Part shown: positions 34,255 through 46,338 of the stretch, one piece after another
Layout: each line of letters opens with the position of its first letter
Position numbering within the stretch: position 1 is the first letter of the stretch
NCBI GenBank assembly: GCA_016584495.1
Contig: WAID01000002.1
Location: forward strand, 930,001 to 994,000
Direction: 5' to 3'
Origin: Celoporthe dispersa
Lineage: Eukaryota; Ascomycota; Sordariomycetes; Diaporthales; Cryphonectriaceae
Length of the DNA stretch: 64,000 nt
Notes under the pieces: model-generated
Told to the model about the DNA's origin: nothing
Database searches by the model: none
Seen by the model: only the letters and a program-made list of their open reading frames with translations
Position numbers and translations under genes: made by a program

Positions 34255-36383
34255 TCAAGATCCTCCATGTTCAGTCATAACGTGGCGAGCCCGGCTGGTG
34301 AGAAGGTTGTGATGTAGGAGTGGCAAAGGCACCATGTGACGCACCAGGCGACCTTGCCTGCTGCTCTGCCCCCACGGCTCCTGCGTGCTGGCCTGACGTA
34401 GCGGACCAGGAAAGGGATTGCGCGGCTGGTACGGCGGCGGCAGGCCAGCGTTACCAGGAGGATGCTGGTAGAGGCTTGGTTGCGCGGTGTAGCTCGATGT
34501 CCCGCGCAGGTAGTTCTCCAGATCGTGTTGAGGATTGTGATGACCTGTAGGGGCAGCCACCGGGGGGCCGAAGCGGGACGAGTGCTGGCCGAGCGGTGGC
34601 TGTTGCTGCTGCTGCTGCGACTCGGGCGCCTTGCCCTTGCCGCTGTTGCTCTCCAGATATGCCCAGCGCGCCGCTGCCTGGTTCTCTGGAGGCTGGTAGA
34701 TGGAGTTGGTCGCCCTCGGGTCCCAGATGGGCAGACCGCCTGGAGGTGCGGCCTCACCAAGCGGCCGGCCGTGGGCGAAGGATGCCAGGTTGCCATTGAT
34801 GCCGACCAGACCCCACGCAAAGACGGCCACATCGCGAATGGACCGCATCAGGTGGTCTATGGGTGGTCCGCCGGCAGCCTTGACGCTCTCGCGCAGTGGC
34901 ATGTACTGTGGGAGCAGTGGTGCCCGGAAGGTGTACAGCATCTCTGGGGGCACGTAGGGCCTGACGGGCTGCTGGGCCCACGGTGCGGCGAAGAGGCCGT
35001 TCTCAAAGTCCCACGGCGGCAGGACCAGCGGTGGGTGAGCTGCCGGGATAGGAGGTCGGGCCCTCCTTAGGATCACAACCAGGCCGTCGGAGGTACAGGA
35101 GACAACGGCCTCGAGCTCGACAGAGAGAAGTGGCCGACGTGCATTCCGACGCTGTCGTGGTCTCTGGCCTGCCCGCCTGCCCGCAGGCGCCGAGACGGTA
35201 GACGGCTGGCTGTACGGCGGTTCGTACGGTGGTGGGTTGAAGCCTGAGCTCGAGGCACCGTTGGACGAGTGCTGGGCCGAGCTGCCGGTGCTCGCCAGGG
35301 GGAGGAAGTCCATGCTGCCATCGTCGTCCTCCTGCTTGATCGGCGGGCCGCTCTGCTCTCGCGAGCCGACGTCGGCTGAACCGTTCAGCGCTGCACCTCC
35401 GTCATCCGAGTCGCTATTGCTGCCGCCAGCATCTCCTCCTTCATCCATCGGCTCGTCGTCATCGTCGTCGTCCTGTCCCTCGCCCTCGAAGTCCTCTACC
35501 TCCCTTGGGTCTCTCGACCAGAAGCGCAGATACGCGATGGAGTCATTGGCCTTTGCGCTCTCAAGACACTGGAGGGCATCGGGCAGGCATCGCTCCTGGA
35601 TGCAGCGGTAGAAGCTTTTGTCCTTGACCTGCTCCGGGGAGAGACCAAGCACCGAGGCGACGGCGTTGGTGGCGAACATGATTGTGAGGTTCCTCGTGAA
35701 GCGGTTCAAGATCAGCGCGGCCCGGGGCTCACGCTCCACGGGCGGCACCTGGAACTTGGGGGACAGGTGCTCCAGCATGTGATAGCGGGGGTCCCGTGGG
35801 GAGGAGGAGAAGATGCGTCGGATCTGTGCACCCTCGATGGCCCGCCTTTCGCTTTTGGCACCCTGGCGGTAGATGCTGGTGCACGCGACCAGCACGTCGT
35901 GGACCACTGTGAAGCAGCACTCACAGCTCACCCACCGGCCGTCTGCCGACAAGATCCTAGCATAATGAAGACTGGCAGCCTTGTCGAGGAGGATCCCTCG
36001 GCTGTGGATCGACCTCGCAAAGGAACCTCGTCTGGGTGGAAGTAATCGAAGACGGACCGCCCGCGGACATCTTCTGCCAGCCAGCCCAGGATGTCATTGA
36101 TGGACTCTGATGCAAAGAGGATATTGCAGTCAGGTGTCAAGTCTGCGAGTATTGGGAATATCAGATCACGCTCTCCAAACCACACACACACTCTCTCTGT
36201 CTCTCACTCTCTCTCTCACATTCTCTCTCACACTCACACACCAAGGCGACACCCGACTACTACGTGAAGCTGGGGGCACGAGTCGCCTGCCATGCAAGGA
36301 CGGGAAGAAGAGGTGGGCATCTGGACCATCATGGGAGCTGTGCTATTCAACTTACTGTGTATGGTCATGAATGTGTGCTCCAT
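34255..36383 (-). CDS. PAS-domain regulatory protein
   Basis: PAS domains bind small cofactors or partner proteins and often sense light, oxygen or redox state. A 28-nt first exon (36356-36383, peptide MEHTFMTIH) is joined by a 213 bp intron (gtaagt ... ctcgcag) to exon 2 (34255-36142). The first PAS starts at LTPDCNILFASESINDILGW and includes FDYFHPDEVPFARSIHSRGI and then DGRWVSCECCFTVVHDVLVA. A second PAS-like stretch follows (LIFATNAVASVLGLSPEQVK type). Then come an acidic Asp/Ser-rich linker, a Pro/Gln-rich middle and a Gln-rich tail. No zinc finger or kinase domain is visible. One frame break at 36019-36021 needs one more T on the coding strand. The total is about 638 residues. The protein is likely a nuclear or cytoplasmic regulator, but the partner and signal are unknown. 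Confidence 0.75.
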
Positions 36384-39300
36384 TGAGTCTAATAACACCT
36401 CAGGGCAACGTTGACGACAGTGGTCTTTTTTTTTCTTCTTCTTTCTTCTTTTTCTTTTTCTATCCTCGGAACAGGTCAATTTAGCGTGTCAATGCCGCCG
36501 AGCTTGGGCGTAGCGTGGGAAAAGAAAAAGAGGGAGCGAGAGCAGCAGCGTTCGGACAATCTTGCAGAGGCCGAGAGGTAAGTAGGCTAAGACAACGGGG
36601 CGCTTTAGACTAGTCGAAATGTCACGCCCCGACCCGACTTTGACAGTGGCGCGAGAACCGTTGCGGCGGATCCCTTGTGGACGTATGACGAGCCGACCTG
36701 CATAGGACGACGGGTAGGGGACAAGAAGAGAGTGTGTGCTGATGATGCTACAGGAGGGATGAGGCGGGGGTGGTCACTGCTTTGAGTCACTGGCTGTGAG
36801 ATGTGCTGCGCGGAAGAAAAACCAGACGGGGTTGGTGGCGCCTGTCAGTTCTCGCTAAAGGAGGACCTGTAGAACATCGATGTCGTCGTGAAGCGGGTCA
36901 AAGTCTCACTGGCACTCCCAAGCTCTGATAAGCTGGGAGATGAAACGGGCCGATACGTGCGGTGCGCGGCAGTCTGCAGGAGAGCACTTTTTCTTCTTCT
37001 TTCTTCTCTTTCTTTGCTGTGTGCTGTTGGCCCTCGTGCTTTGTCAGACCAGATATATGAGGAAGACAGGAGGGACAGAAAAAGAGAGAGAGAGAAAGAG
37101 AGAGCTGTCGAACTTTTTTTTCCCCTTCTTCTTTTATCTCAGGTGGTTGTTGTGGAAATCCAGTACAGTTGCCAGCGGGAGGACTTTTGGGTGCAGCATT
37201 CGGCCGTGTGCGCATAGAGGGTACTATTCTGTCCACGAACGCTATGGATAGACCAAAGAAGGCCCAACTTTACCAAGGTATTGTCTGGCTTGGCAGGTGG
37301 TGGCCGGCTGGATCACTGTAGTTGGACTCTGGAAAACGGAGGGAGCCGAACGTCTCGAGGACGGCGGCCAGGAGGTTCTAGCTATCTGTCGAAAGCCGTT
37401 GCTGTCGAGCCCAGGGAGGCGTCGTGGAGCCTAACCCTTATCCCTCGAGGGAGAGAGACAAACAGGTTTTGGGTTGATGTAAGAGATGATGTGGTGGGGG
37501 GAGGGGGGAGGGGCTGCAAACCAAGTATAGTTGCAGAGCGCAGGAGAATTAATTGCTGGTGATTGGTGGGTGACCTGTGTAGTAGATCCAGGAGGAAATG
37601 GATGCTTGTCTCAGACTTGAAGAGATAGAGAGAAAGGGAGAAGAAGAAGAAGGAGGAGGAAGAGAAGGAAAAAAGGGAAAGAATGAGACCAGCTCCTGGC
37701 TGTCCTCCTCGATGGCTTTATGTCAAGTCGAAGCCGTCCCAAGACATATCTGGTTGCTTGCATTGCTTTTCGAGCCCAGAGCCATGGGCTCCCCTGTCCC
37801 CCTGCCGCTGCCCGCCGTACCGACAAGGGTACACTTTGGGGGGTAAGGTCGTGATAGCCCCGTCTGCCACCCAGCCAATTTCTTGGCGTGGAGACGAGGT
37901 GCCCCATGCAGCCGCACTGCTTGCTCCCACCCCTGGCAGCCCGGCCCAGGCCCATCCATCCCATCCCATCCCATCCGCACACACACTCCCACACCCACCC
38001 ACCAAGGGTCGTCAGGCGCAGCCAGAGGTGGGGCGACGACGCCAGAGTACAAACAGGCCAAGGTGCAATGTACTATTTCGTACCGTGTGCTATGGCACGG
38101 CGCGGATTACGTGCCGCAAGGTTATTCTCCGTATCCATTGACAGCATTGTGCTCCTCGAGGTGGTATCCATTCCGTCATGGCCCTGAGGAGTCCGTATAT
38201 GTGCTATGGTAGTATCGTATCCACGAGATGCTCGGAATGGCCCTCTTGCCGGTCGGGTCCATGCTCGCAAACAAGGGAAGGACGGGGGCAGAGGAGAAGG
38301 GCTGTGAAGGTCTAGTCTGTGAGAAAACACACACACACACACACATCGGCTGCAGCTTGGCATCAAAAGCAACAAGGGTGGGGGTGAGGGTGCTTTCGAG
38401 GGAAACATAACGTACCATTACGTTACCATGGTAATTTGGTAATTCTCGTGCCCGGCACAAACACGGGCTACCACTGCTGTGCCTGTGCCTGTCAGTTTTT
38501 TTTTTTTTTTGGCAGCCGAGACTGGGCGAACTGGGGGTTAGCTTCAACTCTAAATTGATGTCCACTGCAAGGCCGTGTCTGTAGGAGGAGGTAATGTCGG
38601 CTTCTCTCACTTCCGCCACAGGTATATACGACAAGCCACAGTTGTAGTCGATGTTGGGGTTGCGATGGGAGGAGGAGCAGGAGGAGGAGGAGGGAGACTC
38701 GGAGCGACTCTTGTCGGTATCTGTGTAATTCCTCCGAACCGTACCGGAGCGTCTTGTGATCCATGCGTAATACCAAAAATTAAAATAAAATAATAAAAAA
38801 AAAAGAGAGGGAGAGAAAAAGAGAGAGACCCAATCATTGAGTGTTGCCCTGCTCTTCACAGCGGAATTCTCATATGAAGAAACATTCGCCGGTTCCTGCC
38901 ATGCTCGCCGTCCCAAACCGTGGGATCAGCTTGGACAAACCCCCCCCCCACACCCTTCCTTTCTCTCCTTAGCGCCTACCAGCAACCTCCAGGCCCAGGG
39001 CCTTCCCCCAGCTGCAGATATATCGATACATGCTGACATGTTTGAAAGTTGAGATGCGACAGAGAGAGAGAGCGAGAGAGAGGGAGAGCCCAGGGGCGCC
39101 TCGTATGTCATGTGGGCCATCAAGTCGCTTCAACAAGTCGGGTAGTGCTTGCGAATCTGCAGCAGTGGCAGCCGGACGATGGGCGCTGTCATGGGGAGTC
39201 TGGCAGGGAGCCAAACTCCACCGTGTCCCCACTGGTGTGATCACGGAAACGGGATGATTTCCGGCTGAGCTGCGGTTCTCATTTGGAAGCTGCAGGTGCC

Positions 39301-41277
39301 GATGAGAATCGGGTATGGTCGACGACGGGGCGAGACGGGGCTGTTGGGTCTTTCGACCACAGGGCGCTCCCTCCTCTGCCCGTCTTGACCACAAGAGGTC
39401 GTGATCTTCGTCATCCTCGAGGAAACACCTCCGATCGTCTCTTGTCGGGTGGATCTAGGCTCGCTGCTGCAAGATCACTCTTGGGTGCTGACGCAGGATC
39501 CTGCAGGCGTGATATACCATGCAAGAGAGCCTCATAACAATTTGACAGGCCAACAAGACCTGTGGCAATCTGGCCCGCAGTGACAATCCCCCAGCCGATC
39601 AGGCAAGGGTCCGTGTTGTACATGGGCGGTCCTGCTTGCTTTCCTCCTTCTTTTTCCCTCCCTCTGCGGGTACACCGATTGCCTGGAGATGGTGGCCTGC
39701 AGGCCAGGATCAGCGGATCGGTCGCATCCTATAGGACAATAACCATAACCTCCCATATGGGATGTGTGATCGAGATTAGCAGCCTTGCAGCCTCGCCTGT
39801 GCTTTGTTCTGCTTCAGATTTGGGGGGTAGGGCTGCAGTGACGACACATCCTTGACGGCACCCTGGACTGTTTCCTGCACGATGGGCAGAACCCTACAAG
39901 GATGCTTGAGATCGGAAGCTCGTCATTCGTCAGGGTGCCACCGGACCCCTGGATACATCGCACTGTCGCGGGCCGCGGCGATGTTTCTGACAACCGAACC
40001 ATCCGGTCTCTCTTCAACCAGATTGTGGCTGTTAGAATATACCTAAGCGATGGTCCCCTCTCGGCCCCTGTCGGCTGTGCATCTTTTTTTTGCCCAATTA
40101 TAGACACATGGCCGCCGGGATTCTGTCAGGGATGAGGCCACCGGAGGCGCTCTCCAGCAAGCCGCGGTCGTGCAACCGTCGCGAGAGCGGCGGGGGTTCC
40201 CGTCCCTTGCTGGCCGGGCCAAGAGATGAGAGGATGGTCGGTGGTAGTGCCGGTGCGCGAACGGGTGCTGTAGGGAGGCTACCATGGCACCATAGCAATC
40301 AAACCAAAAGGGACTTCTGAGGGAGCGTTCCGTTCTGATGGCCCGGCGACCGTGCCATCTGCTGGGCTCTGCAAGACCGTCCATGTGGGGAACTCGGCAG
40401 TCTCAGCCTCGTCCCATGTCTACCTGCGGCTGAATGATATTGGCCTGTCGAGGTCGTTCCGCTCAACAAGGCCACGGCTTCGTGACCAAATCACCTCCGC
40501 CCTGCCATGGCCAAGATCACCAGAGGACACTTGTGCAGACAAGATCGATGTCTCCCTGGTGAGTATCGATCCCTAGGTCCTATCGGCGTTCCTGGGATCT
40601 GCTCGATCGGTGGATATCGGGGCCAGCAGGGGAAGCTGTAGCAAGGCGGATTCAGGGGACCAAAAATGGCTGCCTCCGACATGCAGGCCCAGCAGCATGT
40701 AAGCAACCATGCCAGAACCCATCCCTTCCCCGTGGTATATCGCACTTTCCTTGGTACTCTATGGATATCATGCAACGTTGTGAGCTGTCCATACTCTCTG
40801 TACAGCTGCTGCAGGCGACAGATCGGAACCAACCAGACACAGAGAGGTGCTCGACCAGCGATCACGCCGACGAGCTACGGTCGCGAGTGCTATTCGGGAC
40901 GTCATGTCGGTAATGTAAGCCCAGGGCGAGAAGAAAGAAAAGAAGAAAAAAAAAAGTATGACGATTTGCGCTTGGGTGGCTGGGTGGTGATTGTTACACC
41001 ACATGGGCCGGCTCTGCGCCCCTAGGCAGAGGCGCCAGTATTTCAAGGGCCAGGGGGGAAAAGGCAGAGGCCTTTTGTCGGTGAGCTGTGGTATGGCTCG
41101 ATCCCGAGACCCAGGGACATGTCCTCATCATCTCGTAAGTTCCAGGCGGCATCTCTCGTCCGGTGCCTAGGCCGGCCGGCAATTGATGTATGTAACGTCG
41201 TAGGGTCCGAGTTCTGATCGCATACAAAAAGGTGTTGTTGGACTAGGATGGCTGAAAAGAAAACACAGCGGCCTGAG

Positions 41278-41308
<31 letters not shown>

Positions 41309-41734
41309 AAACTCTAAGTGGCCAGCATGATCCAGCAGGACCTCTTCAGGCTCTTGAAGCTTGGGGTTGTTGATGCGGAAGGTGGAAGCCATCAACATGC
41401 CCAGGGTGTGCCTGGCCCAGACTCTACTGCACTGAGGTGAGGGGCTCCCCGGGGGTGGGGGGTTCAGCAGCTAGCAGGGTTCTAAGGCCCAGGGGTCTTG
41501 CGCTTTTCACAGGTCCCAAAAGGGAAGTCAAGACCCCTGAATCCTAGCGGCAGGGTTTTACCAAATCAACAACACAACACCATCTCTTAGCAGGCACCGC
41601 CCAATTCCCTCGCCAGGCCAGTCCAGCACCAATTTCAAATAAAAGCATGCCTCCATTACATGATCCAGAGTGGGATTTTCCCAGGCTGCGTGCATCATTT
41701 GGGTTTGAGGTTCGTCCCTTGAGTTATCAGGGCG
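36384..41734. other. 5.3 kb block without a recognisable gene
   Basis: I read both strands and found only short, low-complexity frames. Contents seen: the PAS gene promoter at the left end; purine/pyrimidine tracts at 36426-36463, 37078-37140 and 37620-37680; a CCATC tandem run near 37957-37975; a CA run near 38328-38345; a T run at 38497-38510; GA runs at 39059-39085 and 41283-41308; and the EED promoter at the right end. A gene split into many small exons, a non-coding RNA or an old transposon could be hidden here, but nothing positive supports any of them. Confidence 0.4.
41283..41308. repeat. (GA)n microsatellite
   Basis: About thirteen GA units, seen directly. Confidence 0.9.
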
Positions 41735-43870
41735 ATGCGGTGGTCCGGTGCTGAAGCTCTCCGCCAGGACGATCACAAGTTTACGAAGGGTCTCGACGAG
41801 GCAGATACCGGTAGGTCGGAGCCCCGTCCTGACGGCCCCCTGAGAAGGTGTCTCAGGTACTGTCTGTCTGCTAACTCTTGTCCTCCAAGAGTTCTTCGAC
41901 GTCAAATTCTATCCTTATGATCCTGTCGGATCAGACCCAATTTTGCAGCTGTCAGCAAGAAGCACGTGCGTGGACCCCCTCGCGCCTCTGGCATGGCGAG
42001 CCTGGCCCGTGAGCTCTTGACTGATGGCTCCTCCTTAGGTGGTTATATGTCGACTAGTACAAGTAGGGGATAATGCCAATCCATGCGAGGTCATCAGAGT
42101 CATCAGGGACGACGATGTAGGTCGCAGAGCCGTGCTCCCCTCCCCCCACTCTCCCGGTGATCCGATCTTGGGCCCCGGCGCAAGGTGCTGACACAACATA
42201 GCCAGAAGCCCTGAACTGCTCATGTTGCTGGTCTAAAGAGGCGGGGACCGACAGAGCACTCCTCTGCGTGGCCGGCCGCGACGCCAAGATCAAAGTCTAC
42301 AATGTGAGGGACGGCAGGTTTCACACGGTTCGTCTCCCAGGGGCAGTCCCAGCTCGGAGAAGGTTCTGCTGACTGGCATGCCTTTAGACACTCGTGGGAC
42401 ATGGAGGCGTAAGTCATGACCCGAGCACCGTGAGCTGTCTGTTGCCTATACTGACCGAGACTGGCCAGGAAATTAATGATCTCGCAACATCTCCCGACAA
42501 CCCCCGGATTATCGCCTCGGCATCAGACGATACCACGGTCAGGTTATGGAGTCTGGATCCTGTCCATGCCAGGCAGCCCTGTGTTTGTCTCCTCGGAGGC
42601 GAGGGACATTCGTGGAGCCTACTCAGCGCTGTAGGTGACTCGACCTGACGCGGCAATTTGCTTCTGGAGCAGACCTCTGACGCACCACCGCACAGGCTTT
42701 TCACAACACTGGTCGTTATCTATTGTCTGCAGGGCATGATCAGGTGATCAACCTGGTGAGTCTGGTCAAGTACTACGCCTCGCGCGAGGGACACATCTGA
42801 CCGGGTCGACAGTGGACGATCCCGGAGCTTCCAGAAGAACATGTCGACACGCCAATAGTCGTCCACTACCCTCACTTTTCGACTTCGGAAGTCCACTACG
42901 GACTCATTGACTGGTACGTACGTGGACATCTGTGCGGAGCACCAGGATCAGGCTAATGAACTTGTCACAGCGTCGCCTTCTATGGCGACCTTATACTCTC
43001 CAGAGCTTGCCATGAGGAGAAGATCGTGCTGTGGCGGATCGAGGGCTTCGATTCCGATGACCCCCTCCGCCGCCATCCACAGCGCCCAGCGCGCACGACC
43101 AGACGCGGACGACCCGATCTGCCTTCGCTCCGGCCAACGCACCAAGCCAGTGGATGAGACTGCTGCAGTTCGAGACCAAGAACTGCGGCGTGCAATTCTT
43201 CCTCCGCTTCAGCCTGCACCACGTTGACAGGCAGCACCCGATCCTGTGCTTCTGCAACGCCAGGAACGAGATCATGTGGTGGGACATGATGCGCCTCACC
43301 GCGTACCAGGATTTCATCAACTCGCTCTGTGACCCCGGAGTCGGCCCGGACGCGAGGGGTGCTAAGCCCTCCTGGCTCCTACCTGCGCATCACAAGTCGA
43401 AAGGGCTGGGGCCGCCGTTGGACGCGGAGGGCGAGAGGACCATCGCCGCATCGGCCATGAGGCCTGTTGGCCACAAGGACCCGTTCGATGTCGAGGAGGC
43501 CCTGCGAAACGAAGGGTTCAACGCGCAGACGATCAAACTGTGGCAGAGCAAGTTCGACACCAGCAACCCGAACAAGGTGATCAAGCCGCACAGGCAAGAG
43601 CTCCTGCAGGGCCCGCCCTTTGTGGGGAGACAGGCCGCGTGGAGCCTTGACGGCTGCTGGTGTGTCGTCGTGGGAAGCCGGAACCACGCGGTCATCTTCC
43701 AGCGGTGGGCCAAGGGCGGACGACACTCGACCAGCCGGCAGAACTCGCATGTGCCGTCGGAGATGCAGAGCCGTCAGGGAACGGCGGCCTTTAGGGCCGA
43801 GAGTGAGGCCACGAGCGCGAACGCGTCTTTTTGCAACCAGAGGCGCCTATGTGAGGCCCTCCGGCTGTAG
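41735..43870 (+). CDS. eed: Polycomb repressive complex 2 subunit EED (WD40)
   Basis: EED is the WD40 partner of the H3K27 methyltransferase in PRC2 and binds methylated histone tails in the nucleus. Nine exons are proposed: 41735-41810, 41890-41965, 42039-42116, 42202-42327, 42388-42408, 42469-42630, 42696-42755, 42813-42913 and 42971-43870 (about 533 residues). Exon 5 is only 21 nt. The joined exons give FFDVKFYPYDPVGSDPIF, LLCVAGRDAKIKVYNV, TLVGHGGEINDLATSPDNP, SASDDTTVRLWSLDP, LLSAGHDQVINLW, GLIDCVAFYGDLILSRACHE and NCGVQFFLRFSLHH in the family order. Two frame breaks occur: a T short at 41941-41944 and a C short at 43061-43065. The first exon is the least certain and an upstream exon may exist. 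Introns are 57-85 bp, each GT-AG. It is convergent with the Rrn11-like gene 135 bp downstream. Confidence 0.88.
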
Positions 43871-44005
43871 TAGGAAGGTCTTTCTTTGTATCACTGTAAC
43901 ACCAGACGAGCACACCCATGTATGTAGCAGCAGCACAAGAATTCCTAGCTGGAGAGACCACACGAGAGGGAGAGAGGGGGAGAGAAAGAGAGAAGACCAT
44001 GGTTG

Positions 44006-45405
44006 CTATCTCATAGGCAGAGACGAGAAGACAGGCAAGCTGCTCCATGCAGATCCCAAATCATCCTCCTCCTCCTCAGCTCCGTAGTCGTCCCCCTCAG
44101 GCCCACCAAGCCACCGTCCCGTGAAGCCGTCTACCCGCCCACCACTCTCCCTCATCTTCACGAAACACACCCTTGCCGTCTCCCTCTCACCACCCCTCAC
44201 CCGCCTGCCCGCCTCCTCCTCCTCCTCCTCATCACCCGTCCTCGGCACGCTCAGGTCGCCTACGTATAGCGCAACCATCCCGCGAAGCCGCAGCATCTCC
44301 ACGCTGCGGCTATACGGGCATTTTCCATCAGCGCGTCCATGCGGGCGGCAACGTCCCTCATCACCGCCAGGGCCCGCTGCGCCAGGGCCGTCTTCTCCTG
44401 CCTGAGCCTCTGGTCCCGGACCGTGGGGCGGAGGAGGTGATTGTCGTCGTCGTCGTCGCCGCCGTCGTCCGAGTAGCGCCCGTCGGGCATGTCGAGATCG
44501 TCTGACCAGACCTCGGAGGCACGGTCCAGCGCCTCCAGGGCGAGCTTGTGCTCGACCCAGGTGTTGTAGAGCTCGCAGCCGAAGAGGACGGGGTGGAAGT
44601 CCAGGCTGGAGACGGAGTTTGGGTGGAGGCGGTTGTAGGGGTATTGGCGGATCAGGCCCTCCAGGTAGGCACGTAGCTGTGGCATGTTGGCTGGGGACCC
44701 CCATCTCCGGACTGTCGCCCTCTCCGTCCTTCCTCCGCCGCCCGCCGGACTATCCACCCCGTGACGCAGTACATCTTCGCCATCGTCGTCATCGTCTGGC
44801 GGTGGTGGTGGTGATGATGATGATGATGCAGAGACCCTATCGTCGCGGGCGCCCACCTCCTCTTGGCCCCCGGGTGGCACAGTCCTCGGCCGCGCCTCCC
44901 CCTGCCTCATCAACACCTCGGCGCCCAGGCTCCACAGCCCATTCCGCCTCAGGTCGACGGGTTTCCCCCTGACCTCGCTCCGCTGCAGCAGACCAAACGC
45001 CCTCCGCGCGCGCGGCATGTCGCCTTCCTCCAGCGCGCGGAGGACCACGCCCGTCAGCACGCCGAGGCGCTGGTCCTGCGCACCACGCATCTGCCGCGCC
45101 CGGCGGTCCCTGTCTGCCTTGGACCCCCTGCCTGCCGCCAGAGCACCGCCGCCGTCGTCGTCGTCGTCGTCATTGTCATCCTCGGCAGACAGTGGTAGTG
45201 GTGGGCCGCCGTCCTCTCCTGCGCGGTCATGGCTGCGGCGCCGGGCAGGCCGGATGGGCCGGTGCGGGAAGTTGGGTAGGTATGTCGAGGGCAGCACGTC
45301 CGTCTCGCTCAGGCCTGCGGCGCTGAGCTGCTTGAGCGTGCTCTGGCTGTGGGAGAGAGGGTTGATCGTGTCGGAGGCGGGCCGCTTGCGCTTTTGGGAG
45401 GGCAT
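44006..45405 (-). CDS. Rrn11-like RNA polymerase I initiation factor
   Basis: Rrn11 is a subunit of the core factor that recruits RNA polymerase I to ribosomal DNA in the nucleolus. This intronless gene encodes about 466 residues. I start it at 45405 (MPSQKRKRPASD, a basic likely nuclear signal); an in-frame ATG 54 bases upstream is possible. A TPR-like helical block carries RALEEGDMPRARRAFGLLQR and then NGLWSLGAEVLMRQ. After a Pro/Asp-rich insert comes LRAYLEGLIRQYPYNRLHP followed by LDFHPVLFGCELY. The C-terminal helical part reads YSRSVEMLRLRGMVALYVGD. One frame break at 44316-44318 (a C short on the coding strand) lies just before that last block; correcting it restores a continuous reading. 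Family assignment rests on remembered motif wording and is less sure than that of the neighbours. Confidence 0.65.
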
Positions 45406-46338
45406 CTTGGGGGGAAGGGTGTCTGGTCTGGTCTGGGTGTATATGTTTTGTGTGCTCAACGATGGCAGAGGCTTGTTTTTGTTTTTGTTCCCCTTCTTCT
45501 TTTTTTCTTCTGGACCTGCTGATGAGATGAGTTGAGGAGGGCTGAGATGGGTGGTGCCTCATGAACATGGACTGAGCCCTATGTGGAAATGTTGCCAGGC
45601 TCGATTTTCAGATTGTGACCATTGAAAAGATGGTCCTCTCTCGCTGACCGTCATGATATATTGGGTAGGGTTAGACTTGAGATAGTTGTCGGTTTTTGTG
45701 ATTTGTTTTTGGTGGTTGTTTTTTATTTTTTAATTTTTAAACTTTTTGGTTCATGTGTTGGTGGTTAAGTTGGAAAGCTGAGAGGTAAGAATGGCGCTAC
45801 GGTTCACTGAAGCAATGCCCCACGACTAACACTGGCACAAAGATTGTCGGCCCAAAGGTTGAACACAACAGTACATGGTAACTTGAATTCACGTGCGCAC
45901 TGCCAGCTACCAAGGAGGATCACTTGAAGGTTTTTGTCTGTCTTATTTTTTCATACGATCAAGTATGAGCTGAGCGAGGAATTTCTTCTTTTTCCTGGTT
46001 CGATTCCTTCCGTCTTGCTTCAAACAGCGAGCCCTGTGAGGTCTCCCGCTCCGTAGATCCACGGCCGCAGAATGAGATCTATCCACCATCCTCTTGAACG
46101 CCAGTCATGAGATCCTTCTTTCTTTTGGATTTTTTCCCCCGCTTCTTCTTTGCCCTATATGCACCCCGTTGTCCCATCTATATGCCATCCCATACTCGTA
46201 CAATGACCAAGTAAGTGCTCTGGGGGTATCTTTCCTTTTGATTCCTCCCTCCCGTTCCCTTTTTTTCTTTTTCTCTTTCTGCTTGCAACTAAAAAAAAAT
46301 AAAAAAAAGACCAGGACACAAAAGACATACACGCCTTA
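45406..46338. other. Intergenic between the Rrn11-like and carrier genes
   Basis: This is the promoter of the Rrn11-like gene (left) and the 3' flank of the carrier gene (right). It contains T/A-rich stretches at 45700-45745 and 46258-46312. No gene is seen. Confidence 0.45.

Noticed and set aside
36492..36720. Plus-strand ATG frame rich in Lys/Arg/Glu ending at a gtaagt donor, with a further open stretch downstream
   Set aside because: The only matching acceptor would give an intron of about 31 bases, too short for fungal splicing, and the joined product is very small.
37957..37975. CCATC tandem run considered as telomere-like or an integration footprint
   Set aside because: The unit is not a telomere repeat, the run is under 25 bases, and no flanking duplications are seen.
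45990..46040. String resembling a tRNA T-arm (GGTTCGATTCC)
   Set aside because: The stem does not pair and no D-arm, anticodon arm or acceptor stem can be folded around it.
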